Assembly (NCBI GenBank): GCA_963829085.1
Contig: CAWHHJ010000010.1
Location: forward strand, 124,001 to 188,000
Source of the DNA: PALSA-1004 sp963829085
Lineage (GTDB): Bacteria; Pseudomonadota; Gammaproteobacteria; Burkholderiales; SG8-41
DNA: 64,000 nt
Direction of reading: 5' to 3'
Shown here: positions 26,792-37,098 of the stretch, piece by piece
Layout of the letters: every line of letters begins with the position of its first letter
Position numbering within the stretch: the stretch's first letter is position 1
Translations under genes and position numbers: made by a program
The notes under the pieces: generated by a model
Database searches by the model: none
What the model saw: only the letters and a program-made list of their open reading frames with translations
What the model was told of the DNA's origin: nothing

Positions 26792-28850
26792 CTAACCCGG
26801 CACGTTGCGCTGCAGTTCGTCGAGCCAGAGACGGGCGTTGCCGTCGGACGGCGCTCGCCAGTCGCCGCGCGGCGACAGGTTCCCACCGGACACGACCTTC
26901 GGCCCGTTAGGCAGAGCGGAGCGCTTGTACTGGCTGATCTCGAAGAAGCGGTAAAGGAACAGCGCAAGCCATTTTTTGATCTCGGGCAAGTCGTACGCGT
27001 GCCGCGCGCTCGGCCGGAAAGTCCGGGGGCCAGGCGCCGCTCGCTGCTGCTTTCCATGCATGCCACGCGAGGAACGCGACTTTCGACGGACGCAATCCGT
27101 AGCGTGTGATGTAGTAGAGATGGAAGTCCTGAAGCTCGTAGGGGCCGATTTTTGCCTGCGTGCTTTGCAGCTTCCCCTTGTCGTCCGCGGGCACGAGCTC
27201 AGGTGAAATCTCCGTGTCCAGAATCGAAAGCAACGTCTTGGACGCGGCTTCATCGAATTGGGCGGTCTTCACTACCCAGCGCACAAGATACTGAATCAAT
27301 GTTTTCGCAAGTGACGCGTTGACGTTGTAATGGCTCATGTGATCGCCGACACCGTACGTGCACCAGCCCAACGCGAGCTCGGACAAGTTTCCCGTGCCGA
27401 GCACGAACGCACGGCGCTGATTCGCGAGCCTGAACAGATAGTCCGTGCGGAGCCCCGCCTGCACGTTCTCAAACGTCACATCGTAGACATGCTCGCCGCG
27501 CGCGTACGGGTGACCGATGTCCTCCAGCATTCTGCGCGCGGCCGGCCTGATGTCAATCTCTTCGCCGGTGGCTCCCAGCGCATTCATGAGCGCCCATGCA
27601 TTCGATTTTGTGCGATCGGTCGTCGCGAAGCCCGGCATCGTGAAGCCGAGAATATTCTTGCGCGGAATGCCCAACGCATCGAACGCCTTGGCCGCAACGA
27701 TCAACGCATGCGTCGAGTCGAGCCCGCCGGACACGCCGATTACGATGCGCTCACCGTTGGTAACCTGAAGTCGCTTCGCCAAGCCCTGCACCTGGATGTT
27801 GAAGGCTTCGTAGCAATCGCGGTCCAGTCGCGCCGGCTCGTCGGGTACGAACGGAAAACGGTCGATGCTGCGCTCGAGACCGACGTCTGCAAACGAAGGC
27901 TCGTGGGCGAAAGCAACGCGGCGAAATGCTTTTTCCGGATGGCCCGCTGCAACGGCGGCGCTATTGAAGGTCAGCGTGCGCATGCGCTCAAGCGCAAGCC
28001 GTTCAATATCGACATCCGCGATAGCCATCTGACTTTTGGCGGGGAAGCGCTCGGTCTGCGCAAGCAAAGCACCAAGCTCGTGTATGGTTGCCTGCCCGTC
28101 CCAGGCAAGGTCGGTGGTGCTTTCTCCAGGGCCGGCGGCAGAGTAAATGTACGCGCTCAGGCAGCGCACGGATTGGGACGCGCATAGAAGCGCGCGGTCG
28201 TCCGCCTTCCCGACGACGATGTTTGAGGCGGACAGATTGCACAAGATGACGGCACCGGCGAGCGCGGCTTGCGTTGATGGCGGCGTCGGCGACCAGAAGT
28301 CTTCGCAGATCTCGACATGGAAAACGAAGTCTGCGAGGTCGCTCGCGGCGAAGATCAGATCCGTGCCGAAGGGCGCCGTCTGGCCGGCGAGTTGGACGTC
28401 GAGACCGACAATGCCTGCGCCCGGCGCAAACCAGCGATTCTCGTAGTACTCCCGATAGTTGGGGAGAAACGATTTCGGCGTCACACCCCGGATAACGCCG
28501 CGCGAGATGACCACGCCGCAGTTATATAAGCGGCCGTTATGGCGGACCGGTGCACCGACGATCAAGACCGGTCGCAGCGACTTTGTCGCGTCGACTAATT
28601 GGGCGATGGCGGCTTCCACGCCGTCCAGCAATGCGTCCTGCAGCAAGAGATCATCGATTGCATACGCGCTCAAACCGAGTTCTGGGAACAGCATGAGATC
28701 GACATTGCGAGCGTCGCCGTCGCGCGCGAGCGCAATCGTCTCGCGAACGTTTGCAGCCGGATCAGCGACCTCGATGCGCGGAGTGCATGCCGCGACGCGC
28801 ACGAGCCCCTGGCGGTGCAGCGAGAAAAAAGAGTCGACAGTGAATTTCAT
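26792..28850 (-). pseudogene. nadE: Glutamine-dependent NAD+ synthetase, one +1 frameshift
   Basis: After removal of one base this is a 685-residue NadE, the usual length. The N-terminal nitrilase-like amidase has Glu in 'LFPELGLSAY', Lys in 'TPKSFLPNY' and Cys in 'VEICEDFW'. The synthetase domain has the ATP P-loop 'GVSGGLDST' and 'GTGNLSELALGW'. The frame breaks at 27002-27009, where a run of CG repeats gains one base; removing it restores 'PAERRHAYDLPEIKKW', and the second frame ends with 'GDWRAPSDG' and TAG at 26792. NadE makes NAD+ from deamido-NAD+, ATP and glutamine and is normally essential, so a real frameshift would be surprising. ATG 28850 or GTG 28868 could be the start. Confidence 0.88.
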
Positions 28851-29173
28851 GGCGTCAATCGACGCCACGGAACGAGCAGACTTGCACCAACGAATCGTAA
28901 TGCCGGCGAGTGCATATGAAACAGACGCAGATAACGCTTTAAACCGTAGGAGCCAACCGACGCAGAGTGAACATTGTACGGCTGAAAGCGGATCTCATAA
29001 GCCTCGCTTTCGGCCCGCGTCGAGCCCATGTGTCGCCGACTTACCCTTTGCGAACGTCCGATTACAAGCAGTCGACTGTCGCTGTGCTGCCGACAAGTGA
29101 ATCGGACTGCAGCGACTAACGATGGCAACGCTCAACGCGGAAACTTTAAGCGCTAGAAGCACGGAGAAACAGG
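28851..29173. other. Intergenic region between nadE and DUF2934 gene
   Basis: The 320 bases between these divergent genes contain no supported gene. Promoters for both genes should lie here; I could not pick out a reliable -35/-10 pair. Confidence 0.45.
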
Positions 29174-29605
29174 ATGGCTGAACAACAAACCAGAGGTGAC
29201 CGCTCGCCGCTTCCGCGCGAGCGCACGAACGAATTGGCAGCGGAGACGTCGCGTGAGGAACGGATCGCCGTCGCCGCCTACTACAACGCCGAGCGCGAAG
29301 GATTTCAGAAAGACCGCGAGATGGATTACTGGCTCGAGGCGGAAGCACAAATCGACAGCATGGCGGCAGGCAGTGGCGTCAAACACGAGGCGGCATTGGC
29401 AGCAGCGCAGGCGACCGATACGTCCGTCGAGATTCCGTCCGCGGGGAGCAGTGATCCCGAACCGGAACGGATAGAAGCGAATGATGTGAAGCGGATAGCG
29501 AAAGAGCTGGGCGTGTCGGCTGCCCGGCTCAGAGTCGCTATCCAGCGTGTCGGTCCGATACTCGAGGACGTCAAACAGTTTCTGCAAAACCCCGAAGCTA
29601 AGTAA
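29174..29605 (+). CDS. DUF2934 and DUF3606 domain-containing protein
   Basis: This 143-residue protein has a DUF2934 motif at about residues 28-55 ('REERIAVAAYYNAER', 'DYWLEAEAQI') and a DUF3606-like segment at about 100-140 ('DVKRIAKELGVSAARLRVAIQRVGP'). Both are small helical domains without known function, often next to stress genes. It sits 118 bases upstream of a large catalase, which suggests an oxidative or general stress role (inference). The middle is Ala/Ser-rich and probably disordered. Confidence 0.75.
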   Translation: MAEQQTRGDRSPLPRERTNELAAETSREERIAVAAYYNAEREGFQKDREMDYWLEAEAQIDSMAAGSGVKHEAALAAAQATDTSVEIPSAGSSDPEPERIEANDVKRIAKELGVSAARLRVAIQRVGPILEDVKQFLQNPEAK

Positions 29606-29722
29606 GGGCTGCACTAAGCGCTGCAGTAAGTACTGCAGCACGACGAGCGCTGCCGATGCAGAGTCGCATCGGTCGGCGCAGTCTTTTGTAGGTCAACGCG
29701 GTATCTCCTTAGGAAATCAATA

Positions 29723-32164
29723 ATGGCAATCCGAAAAACATCGCGCTCGGCTCCGCCGCGCAAATCCACCGCATCCGCAAAACCTGCAAAGGCGGCGAAG
29801 AAGACGAGTGCGCGCTCGACCGTTAGCGCGCCGACTGCACCGCGGGATGCGAAAAGCCCTGCCTCCGGCGATCGGTTGATGCGGAAACAAAGTGAGCAGG
29901 AAGAACTCGTCGAGGGAATGCCCTACAACGAAAACAAGGCATCGGAGTACGGCGCTGCCGCGAGTGACCCCGCAGTTGGCCAGACCGTAAAGCCGCCAAG
30001 TGACCTGCCGACGGCTAGTACGGTGAGCGAGACGAACACTTCAGATAAGACCGGAATGGTGGCCACGCCGGGGAAGAATCCTGAAAACGATCCGCTTGAC
30101 CGGGTGCGAGTCGACTCCAGCGGACGCCGGTTGACCACTAATCTGGGAACGCCGGTCGCCGACAACCAACACTCGCTGAAGGCAGGCTTGCGCGGTCCCG
30201 CGCTGCTCGAAGATTTTATTCTCCGCGAGAAAATCACTCACTTCGATCATGAGCGGATACCCGAGCGTGTCGTGCATGCGCGCGGTTCAGGCGCCCATGG
30301 CTACTTTGAATGTTATAAGCCGCTGACTGATCTGACACGCGCATCCATCTTTGCTGAGGCCGGCAAGCGCACACCGGTTTTCGTTCGCTTCTCGACGGTA
30401 ATCGGCGAACGCGGGTCCGCTGATACGGTGCGCGATGTACGCGGTTTCGCGGTGAAGTTTTACACCGATGAAGGCAACTGGGATCTGGTTGGCAACAATA
30501 TTCCGGTGTTCTTCATCCAGGATGCGATGAAGTTTCCCGATCTGATTCATGCGGCGAAACCGGAACCGCACTTCGCCATGCCGCAGGCGGCGACTGCTCA
30601 CGATACGTTCTGGGACTTCGTTTCTCTGACGCCCGAATCTACGCATATGCTCATGTGGGCAATGTCGGACCGCGCGCTGCCGCGAAGCTATCGCATGATG
30701 GAAGGATTCGGCGTGCATACGTTTCGCTTCGTAAACGCTAAGGGCGAATCGAAGTTCGTCAAATTTCACTGGGAGCCGATAGCCGGTACGCATTCCCTCG
30801 ACTGGGACGAGACGGTGAAGATCGCCGGCGCTGATCCTGACTTCAACCGGCGCGACTTATGGGAATCGATTGAAGCCGGCGCGTACCCCGAGTTTGAGTT
30901 CGGCGTGCAGATTTTCAGCGAGGAGCAGGCCGAGGCGTTCAGCTTCGATGTACTTGACGCGACGAAGATCGTGCCCGAGGAACTTGTACCGATTACGCCC
31001 ATTGGAAAAATGGTGCTCGATCGCAATCCGGACTACTTCTTCGGTGAGACCGAGCAGGTCGCTTTCTGTGCAGCACACATCGTGCCGGGCATCGATTTCA
31101 GCAACGATCCCCTGTTGGCCGGGCGCCTGCATTCGTATCAGGACACGCAGCTGCTCAGATTGGGCGGACCGAATTTTCACGAGATCCCGATCAACGCCTC
31201 AGTCTCGCAGGTTCACAACAACACGCGCGACGGTTTTCATCGTCAGTCGATCCATCGCGGACGCGTGTCTTATGAGCCGAATTCACTGGCAGGCGGTTGT
31301 CCGTTCCAGGCCGGTGCCGCAGGCTTCACATCGTTTCCCGAGCCCATACATGACGACAAGGTCAGGGGTAAACCTGAAAAGTTTGCGGACCACTACACGC
31401 AGGCAACGCTGTTCTGGAACAGTCAGACGCCGATCGAGAAGGCGCACATCATCCGCGCTTACCGTTTCGAATTGACCAAGGTCCAGACAACCGGCGTGCG
31501 TGAACGTGTGGTATCGATGCTCGCGAACGTTGCGACTGACCTTGCCGAGGCCGTCGCCGCCGAGCTCGGCATGGAAGTGCCCGAGCCGATGCCGAAAGCT
31601 CTCGATAATCCGCAGAAACCGGAAATCGACGCATCGCCGCGTTTGTCGCTATTCGCGCGGCCCGGCGATGGCAGCATACGCACCCGCAAGATAGCCATTC
31701 TGATTGCGGATGGCGTCGAGGGAGAGGCGGCATTGGCATTGCATGAAGGCCTTGCGGAGCTAGGTGCCGTGCCCCGTTTCATAGCAGCGCGCCTGGGACA
31801 GGTGCAAACGCCGTCTGGCGATCCGATCGACGTTGAAGCGACACTTGAAACGACGCCCTCGGTGCTCTATGACGCGGTTGCCATACCGGATGGAGAAGAA
31901 GCAGCCGAAACGCTCGCGGGCCTCGGGCAGGCACTTGAGTTCATCAAGGACCAGTACCGGCATTGCAAGCCGATATTGGCGCTCGGCGCCGGTAAAACAG
32001 TTCTGGACGCCGCGGAGGTACCGACCGAGTTACCGGCGGGCGGTGCGGATCCGGGTGTGCTCGCATTGAGCGATGAGAGCTCCGCAGATGCGCTGCAAAA
32101 ATTCGTCGCTGCAATCGCCGCGCATCGTCATTTCGAGCGTGCGACTGATCCGCCGGAAGTTTAG
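29723..32164 (+). CDS. katE: Large-subunit catalase (HPII/KatE type)
   Basis: This 813-residue haem catalase breaks H2O2 into water and oxygen. The core has the distal His in 'RVVHARGSGAHGYF', the Asn in 'DLVGNNIPVFFIQD' and the proximal haem-ligand Tyr in 'RLHSYQDTQLLR'. The C-terminal 150 residues form the flavodoxin/DJ-1-like domain of large catalases ('KIAILIADGVEG'). The N-terminal 60 residues are Lys/Ala/Ser-rich and low in complexity, longer than usual, perhaps a DNA-binding or disordered tail. AGGA precedes ATG 29723, and a strong terminator follows the stop. Confidence 0.96.
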   Translation: MAIRKTSRSAPPRKSTASAKPAKAAKKTSARSTVSAPTAPRDAKSPASGDRLMRKQSEQEELVEGMPYNENKASEYGAAASDPAVGQTVKPPSDLPTASTVSETNTSDKTGMVATPGKNPENDPLDRVRVDSSGRRLTTNLGTPVADNQHSLKAGLRGPALLEDFILREKITHFDHERIPERVVHARGSGAHGYFECYKPLTDLTRASIFAEAGKRTPVFVRFSTVIGERGSADTVRDVRGFAVKFYTDEGNWDLVGNNIPVFFIQDAMKFPDLIHAAKPEPHFAMPQAATAHDTFWDFVSLTPESTHMLMWAMSDRALPRSYRMMEGFGVHTFRFVNAKGESKFVKFHWEPIAGTHSLDWDETVKIAGADPDFNRRDLWESIEAGAYPEFEFGVQIFSEEQAEAFSFDVLDATKIVPEELVPITPIGKMVLDRNPDYFFGETEQVAFCAAHIVPGIDFSNDPLLAGRLHSYQDTQLLRLGGPNFHEIPINASVSQVHNNTRDGFHRQSIHRGRVSYEPNSLAGGCPFQAGAAGFTSFPEPIHDDKVRGKPEKFADHYTQATLFWNSQTPIEKAHIIRAYRFELTKVQTTGVRERVVSMLANVATDLAEAVAAELGMEVPEPMPKALDNPQKPEIDASPRLSLFARPGDGSIRTRKIAILIADGVEGEAALALHEGLAELGAVPRFIAARLGQVQTPSGDPIDVEATLETTPSVLYDAVAIPDGEEAAETLAGLGQALEFIKDQYRHCKPILALGAGKTVLDAAEVPTELPAGGADPGVLALSDESSADALQKFVAAIAAHRHFERATDPPEV

Positions 32165-32169
32165 ATCTC

Positions 32170-32202
32170 AAAAAAAGCAGAGCGCGGGCTCTGCTTTTTT
32201 TT
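32170..32202 (+). terminator. Rho-independent terminator after catalase
   Basis: AGCAGAGC (32176-32183) and GCTCTGCT (32188-32195) form a perfect eight-pair stem with loop GCGG, followed by eight T and preceded by a run of A. It starts 12 bases after the katE stop. The flanking A and T runs make it able to work in both directions, so it could also end transcription from the right. Confidence 0.93.
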
Positions 32203-32337
32203 ATCTCCGCGGTTCAATGCGGGCGGTACCCCGGCTATCGATGTACAGTGCAGGTTCATTCCTGGAGTCAGACTTCATCTCGAGTCCTTCAGGTTTGCGT
32301 GTGTTCATGAATGCGCGCTGCGCTGTAAATTGTGCCG

Positions 32338-33336
32338 CTATGCTGACTTGAACGTCGTGCCATCCCACACCCGATCGATTGCGTCGCGCAGCGACGACGC
32401 GCCGATCTCACCGCCCGTGTAGCGCTGATAGAGCTCGTCACCAAAGCGTGAGATCCCGGCAATAAGACCGGTGGTGTTTGTCCAGTGCGACCACGTACCG
32501 GGCGCACTCAATTTCTGCGGTGCGGCCGGTGTCTTTTGATACCAGCCCGCGGCATTCAGGATAGGCGTGAGCGACAGGTACTTGCGATCAGCAGTCGACT
32601 CCGTGCAGACAGCCGCATCACATTTCCATGCTGCCCACTTTTTTTGCACGACGGATGCGGCGTTTGGCGCCGTTGCGTCGAGTTGGCGCGCGACAACTTC
32701 GAGCGTCGCCACGCCATCAGGATGCGCTATAGCGAGGACGTCCGCGTCCGGATCGTTGAGCGCTGCGTTGGGCATAAGATCGAGCGTGCGGCCAAGATAG
32801 GGCAGCAGGTCGTCGGGTGGCACGGCGCCAGCCTGAGCCGCCGGGAGGGAGCGGGGAGCCGTCATAACGGGAAGCATGCAGCCAGCATCGTGGATCGCTT
32901 TCAAAGCAGCATCGAATGCGCTTGCGAAGTCATTTCGAATACGCAACTGGACGGGTATCGATGCCTGATTCGCGCCGGCCGGTCGATCATTGGATTTCAA
33001 TACGTCGTAAAGCGCCGGCCCCGTTGGTTCGAAGCCCGGCATGGGATTCGGTCCGGCGACACCGAGGATGGATGCGAGCACCTGTGAGCGCATCTCGGTT
33101 TCGTTCAATGTCTCGAGCAGATTGAGATAGCCGCCGACTTCAGTGATGTTGCGGGGCGCGGGCACACGTGATGGAAACACATCGGCTTCAAGCGCCATGC
33201 GCCTTAACAACAACTGCTGGGACGCGAGCGCATCGGGCGATGTCGAATTGCGCAGTATCTCCGAGAGCGCATCGACGAGTTTGCCGGCGACGGCAGTGAC
33301 GCCGGCATCAGGCGCGGGGGTTACAGGATCGGCCAT
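32338..33336 (-). CDS. Uncharacterised 332-aa protein downstream of giant protein
   Basis: I recognise no domain. The protein is rich in Ala and Pro at the N-terminus ('ADPVTPAPDAGV'), has no signal peptide or membrane helix, and contains two Cys near 'WKCDAAVCTE'. The C-terminal third carries 'WSHWTNTTGLIAGISRFGDELYQRYTGG'. It starts 52 bases after the 1121-aa gene on the same strand (GGAGGACG lies just upstream of ATG 33336), so the two should be made together. Confidence 0.7.
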   Translation of the reverse strand: MADPVTPAPDAGVTAVAGKLVDALSEILRNSTSPDALASQQLLLRRMALEADVFPSRVPAPRNITEVGGYLNLLETLNETEMRSQVLASILGVAGPNPMPGFEPTGPALYDVLKSNDRPAGANQASIPVQLRIRNDFASAFDAALKAIHDAGCMLPVMTAPRSLPAAQAGAVPPDDLLPYLGRTLDLMPNAALNDPDADVLAIAHPDGVATLEVVARQLDATAPNAASVVQKKWAAWKCDAAVCTESTADRKYLSLTPILNAAGWYQKTPAAPQKLSAPGTWSHWTNTTGLIAGISRFGDELYQRYTGGEIGASSLRDAIDRVWDGTTFKSA

Positions 33337-33388
33337 GTTCGTCCTCCGTTAAAGATTACGTGACAAGAGGCGATTCAGTGCAGCCATG

Positions 33389-36300
33389 CTATTCATTGCC
33401 GCCGCCCGCCGGTTTGTCGTCCTTGGGTTTGTCATCCTTCTTTTCCGCGCCGCCCCCGCCGTAGATCGAGGCAGCAGCATCCGCGACTGACTTGACGATG
33501 CCCTCAGCGCTCTTCATCGCCTGCGTCTGAATATTCGTCACCGAGTCGATTGCTTCTTTACGGCCGGCGGCCGCGCTCTGTGTATCTGCCGCGACTTGCT
33601 TCTGCAGTGTATCGAGGCCGGTCACATCGATCTTCTGTGCCAGGTCAGGCGACTTGTCGATCAACTTCTCGAGCAGCGAGGTGGATGGCGTGGAGGCGGG
33701 CGTGTTGGCGATCGATATGATGCTGCCGGGACCTCCAGTACCGCCGGCGGACGCGGCAACACCGGCGCCTGCCACTGCCGAGCCGCTACCTGCCAGCAGA
33801 GACTGCGCGGGTTGGAACACCGATGGTGGGATAGCATCGGCGGTATCGCTTGGTGAATCCTGCCAGTTCCAGAAGCGCGTCAAATCGATTTTCTCTGCCG
33901 ATGCGCACGCGCCGAGCACTGCTTCGCCCAGCGTCCCTTTCGCCGGCAGCGTGATCGACGAGCGGGGCGGCTGGAAGGACTGACGATGGAAGCGCAGCAG
34001 CGCGTCCTGGACGTCGCGTGACGTGACCTCCATGCTTGCTGCAACTTGCGGCGGAATCGAGAACGGCATGATCGCCGCATTGCCGAAAAAGCCGAGCACG
34101 CGGTTGGATACGCAGTTGAGGAGCGGCACCTCCTGGTCCGCGCTCGTCACTCCGCCCGCAGGTACGCCTATCGTGTAGCGCTCGAGAAGAATCGCTCGCT
34201 CTTCATCGGTCAGTGCTGACCACACCGCCTTTGAGTAACTGACCGTATTGCGCACGATGTGATGAAACACAGCCTCGATGCGCAATAGATCGGAGTACGC
34301 GGGTACGGGCGCAACACGCACCGCGGGCAAGGGCTGAGTCGCGGCCATCTGCTCGCCCGCGGAAACGCTGAGCGCTGACAGGAAGTTGATGGCCGGATTT
34401 GCTTTGAGTGACGCGGTAGCGTCGCGCACGACGGGACCACCCAACTCGCGCTCGAGATCCGTCGGGGCCAGCGACACGCTTTGTACCTGGTGTGCGTTGA
34501 TCGCATCGAAAACGGAAGTAAGCGTGATGGGCAGCGCTTTGAGCTTGTATGACAATGACGCGAACCGGCGCGAGAGATCGAAGCGCACGATGTCGCTGCG
34601 CGCGAGCCAGTCGGGCAGCGGAACTTCCGCGACGAGCGTAGAGCTTGCGCCATTCAGCCGGGCATCTTTCAATTTGCCGAGCAACTCATCGCGCGTGGCG
34701 TACTTTTCCGGCGTGAGATCGATCGTGGCGTTCGGCGATGGCGCCGATAATTTGACAGGACCCACCCGCGCGCCGCTCTTGCCGACAATGGAAACGAACA
34801 GCTCCTCGAATGGCAGGAACGTGCCATGCACCTGGATGCGAATCACATCGCTGTTCAGCGTGCTGGTCTGCGGCTGCGCTTCCGGATTGGCGGCGAACGC
34901 CTTCAGCTGTTTCATGCCGTAGGCATACTCGGGGTTGAAACGGAAGAACGGGAACAGCACATCGTAATAGCGCAGAACCATCGCGTAGCGCTCGAGCAGT
35001 CCGGCCCGTGACGGGGTCGTGGTAAGCGTAAACGGCGCGCCTTCGGGTAAAAACTGAACGAGCTCGAGCGGCACGAAGCAGACGAGCTGCACGTCATCCA
35101 CTTCGGAGGTGACAGTGAAGTGACGCAAAACTTCCCACCATTGCATGGTCAGTGCATGGTTCTTATTGTGGTTGGTTACCACGCGCGTCGTGACCTGCAC
35201 GCGCTCGGTCGCTGTGGCAACCCGAATCTGCGTGCGCGCGGAACGGCGGCTGCCGGCGGCAACACGACCGAGCGACGAGTGCATATCCTGCGCTGACGAC
35301 GATGCAAAGTCGCGGCTGACATTCTGCCAGCTGCTGCTGTTACCCGATGAAGACGATGACGAATAGCCGGCTGAAACGCCGCCGCCGCCGAAGATGGCGC
35401 CGATGATGCCCGTCGACGCTGTTGCGCCGCCGCTGCCGGTGTTGCTGCGCGAGTCGATATGACTGCCGCCAGCCGCGGCTTCGTCGAACGCTGACCGGAA
35501 AACCGCAAGCGCGGAGGCGTCCTGAGTCTCGCGGAACGTTTGGAATTCATCTTCGCTGAAGGTTTCCATATCGCGTTCGGACGCCGTCTGCACGCGTTCC
35601 TCGATCGCGATACGCTGCTGCTCGCCCGGCGCCAGTGGCAACGAGTAAACCAGATCGCCCAGCGACAAGCCCGCCGGTATCCACACCTGCTGCATGTGGA
35701 TGACATAGCCAAGGCCGAGGGTCGATGCCTTCGGCAGATAAACAGGGTGTTTCTCGACCTGATCGTGAAACGCGCTGATATCGAGAGGCCGGTCGATCGC
35801 CGTGCGGTTGACGAGTACGAGTTTGCCCAGCCCCTGCAGTTGGCCGATTGCATTTTGCGCACCTGTCGAAGTCCAGAAGGAGTCATAGGTTGCCGGCAGG
35901 TTGAACGGCACGTACTTGCGGTTATCCTGGCCGATCGGAATACGGAACAGCGGCTGCCATTGGTTCATCTGTGGCTCGACGAGCCTGATCAAGGTGGAAT
36001 AGCGAAAGCGGTCGATCACGCCGCTATTCGAACGGAAAAAGCGCGCGCAATCGCCCTGGCCCAGCGTCAACTGAGGCGCCGGTGCTGCGAACTCGTCCGG
36101 CCGCGTGTCGACATCCTTGGCGCTATTTGCGAGTATGTCCGACTGTATGCCCTTGAGCTGCGACACGATGCTGGTAGACAGCGGCGCCAGCTTCTTCGAC
36201 AGGATTTGCGTGCCGATATCACCATCGAGGAGCAGCACCCGTTTGAGCGGCACGACATCGCTCGCTTCCTTGCCCTTCACCTGCAGAATGAGCCCTTCCT

Positions 36301-36754
36301 TGGGTACCGGCACTCCGGGTAACTGCAGTCGGAAACCACCACGCGCATCGGTTATATCGTGCGGCGCGGGCCATTGTACGGACGCAAGATCGGCATTGGC
36401 CTTGATCTCATCGGCCGCATACTTGGGTGGATCAGCGTTGACGGTCAGCCCCGCCGCCGGCGAGCCATCCGGATTGAGCAGAATACCGCTTAGCTGCGGT
36501 GCGAAAACGTCCGCAAGTTTTGGAAAGTAATTCTTGAGATCTAACTGTATGGCATCAAGCGTTTTATAGACATGGGTTATTGCAACCTGCTTGTCGCGAA
36601 TGACATCATGAATTGCTTCCGGCGGGACATCGATATGCAGTTCGCCGATATCCGCCTTGCGCGCGCGAAACTGCAAATTCTCTGCGGACAATGGCGGTAT
36701 GTCCGTTGCTGGCCCCGATGTAAAGCGGATGAATTCATTGCGAGGTATTGCCAT
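33389..36754 (-). CDS. Uncharacterised giant protein (1121 aa)
   Basis: The frame is intact over 1121 residues, starting at ATG 36754 with AGGAGA upstream. I see no signal peptide or membrane helix and cannot name the family. Features in order: a segment at about residues 85-185 that looks like a carboxypeptidase-regulatory-like beta domain ('LSGILLNPDGSPAAGLTVNA', 'DARGGFRLQLPG'); 'VYSLPLAPGEQQRIAIEERVQTASERD' near 390; a Gly/Ser-rich run near 440-490 ('GAIFGGGG', 'SSSSSSGNSSS'); basic 'GSRRSARTQIRVATATERV'; 'HALTMQWWEVLRHF'; a long helical C-terminal half; and a final Gly/Ala hinge followed by a Lys/Asp tail 'KKDDKPKDDKP'. Its size, low-complexity hinges and partner gene suggest a structural or assembled protein. 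Confidence 0.75.
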   Translation of the reverse strand: MAIPRNEFIRFTSGPATDIPPLSAENLQFRARKADIGELHIDVPPEAIHDVIRDKQVAITHVYKTLDAIQLDLKNYFPKLADVFAPQLSGILLNPDGSPAAGLTVNADPPKYAADEIKANADLASVQWPAPHDITDARGGFRLQLPGVPVPKEGLILQVKGKEASDVVPLKRVLLLDGDIGTQILSKKLAPLSTSIVSQLKGIQSDILANSAKDVDTRPDEFAAPAPQLTLGQGDCARFFRSNSGVIDRFRYSTLIRLVEPQMNQWQPLFRIPIGQDNRKYVPFNLPATYDSFWTSTGAQNAIGQLQGLGKLVLVNRTAIDRPLDISAFHDQVEKHPVYLPKASTLGLGYVIHMQQVWIPAGLSLGDLVYSLPLAPGEQQRIAIEERVQTASERDMETFSEDEFQTFRETQDASALAVFRSAFDEAAAGGSHIDSRSNTGSGGATASTGIIGAIFGGGGVSAGYSSSSSSGNSSSWQNVSRDFASSSAQDMHSSLGRVAAGSRRSARTQIRVATATERVQVTTRVVTNHNKNHALTMQWWEVLRHFTVTSEVDDVQLVCFVPLELVQFLPEGAPFTLTTTPSRAGLLERYAMVLRYYDVLFPFFRFNPEYAYGMKQLKAFAANPEAQPQTSTLNSDVIRIQVHGTFLPFEELFVSIVGKSGARVGPVKLSAPSPNATIDLTPEKYATRDELLGKLKDARLNGASSTLVAEVPLPDWLARSDIVRFDLSRRFASLSYKLKALPITLTSVFDAINAHQVQSVSLAPTDLERELGGPVVRDATASLKANPAINFLSALSVSAGEQMAATQPLPAVRVAPVPAYSDLLRIEAVFHHIVRNTVSYSKAVWSALTDEERAILLERYTIGVPAGGVTSADQEVPLLNCVSNRVLGFFGNAAIMPFSIPPQVAASMEVTSRDVQDALLRFHRQSFQPPRSSITLPAKGTLGEAVLGACASAEKIDLTRFWNWQDSPSDTADAIPPSVFQPAQSLLAGSGSAVAGAGVAASAGGTGGPGSIISIANTPASTPSTSLLEKLIDKSPDLAQKIDVTGLDTLQKQVAADTQSAAAGRKEAIDSVTNIQTQAMKSAEGIVKSVADAAASIYGGGGAEKKDDKPKDDKPAGGGNE

Positions 36755-37098
36755 GATTTCTCCTGAATGTGCTGGTGCGCGCGAGAGCTCGCATCGAGTA
36801 GCTCGACGAGCTGCAGGAACGTCATGCGGCGCCCGCCGGGGAAATATTGCGCCGCGGGTTTTTTGAAATCAATATCGCCTAAAAAAAATTTATTTCCGGC
36901 ATGCAGATTGCAGAAAGCATTCCTGTTAAAAAGTCAGATTGCGTTCGTAAAGGGTGCAAACACGATATGTCTTCTTCGCCGACGCTCGGATTCAGCAATA
37001 GAAAGTCGTAATGTAAAGAGGATTGCTTCATCAGAAAGGCGATGGCATGCCTTGCGGTATCATCGTGTGCACATCGACCGACTAATAAGGGATGTCAG
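36755..37098. other. Divergent intergenic region with AT-rich core
   Basis: This 344-base region separates the giant-protein gene from a divergent MmgE/PrpD gene. A markedly AT-rich tract at 36863-36900 contains runs of A and T and is likely promoter DNA for the leftward pair. No gene is supported. Confidence 0.5.

Noticed and set aside
27330..28187. A 285-codon rightward open frame inside nadE
   Set aside because: Antisense shadow; nadE motifs on the other strand are unmistakable.
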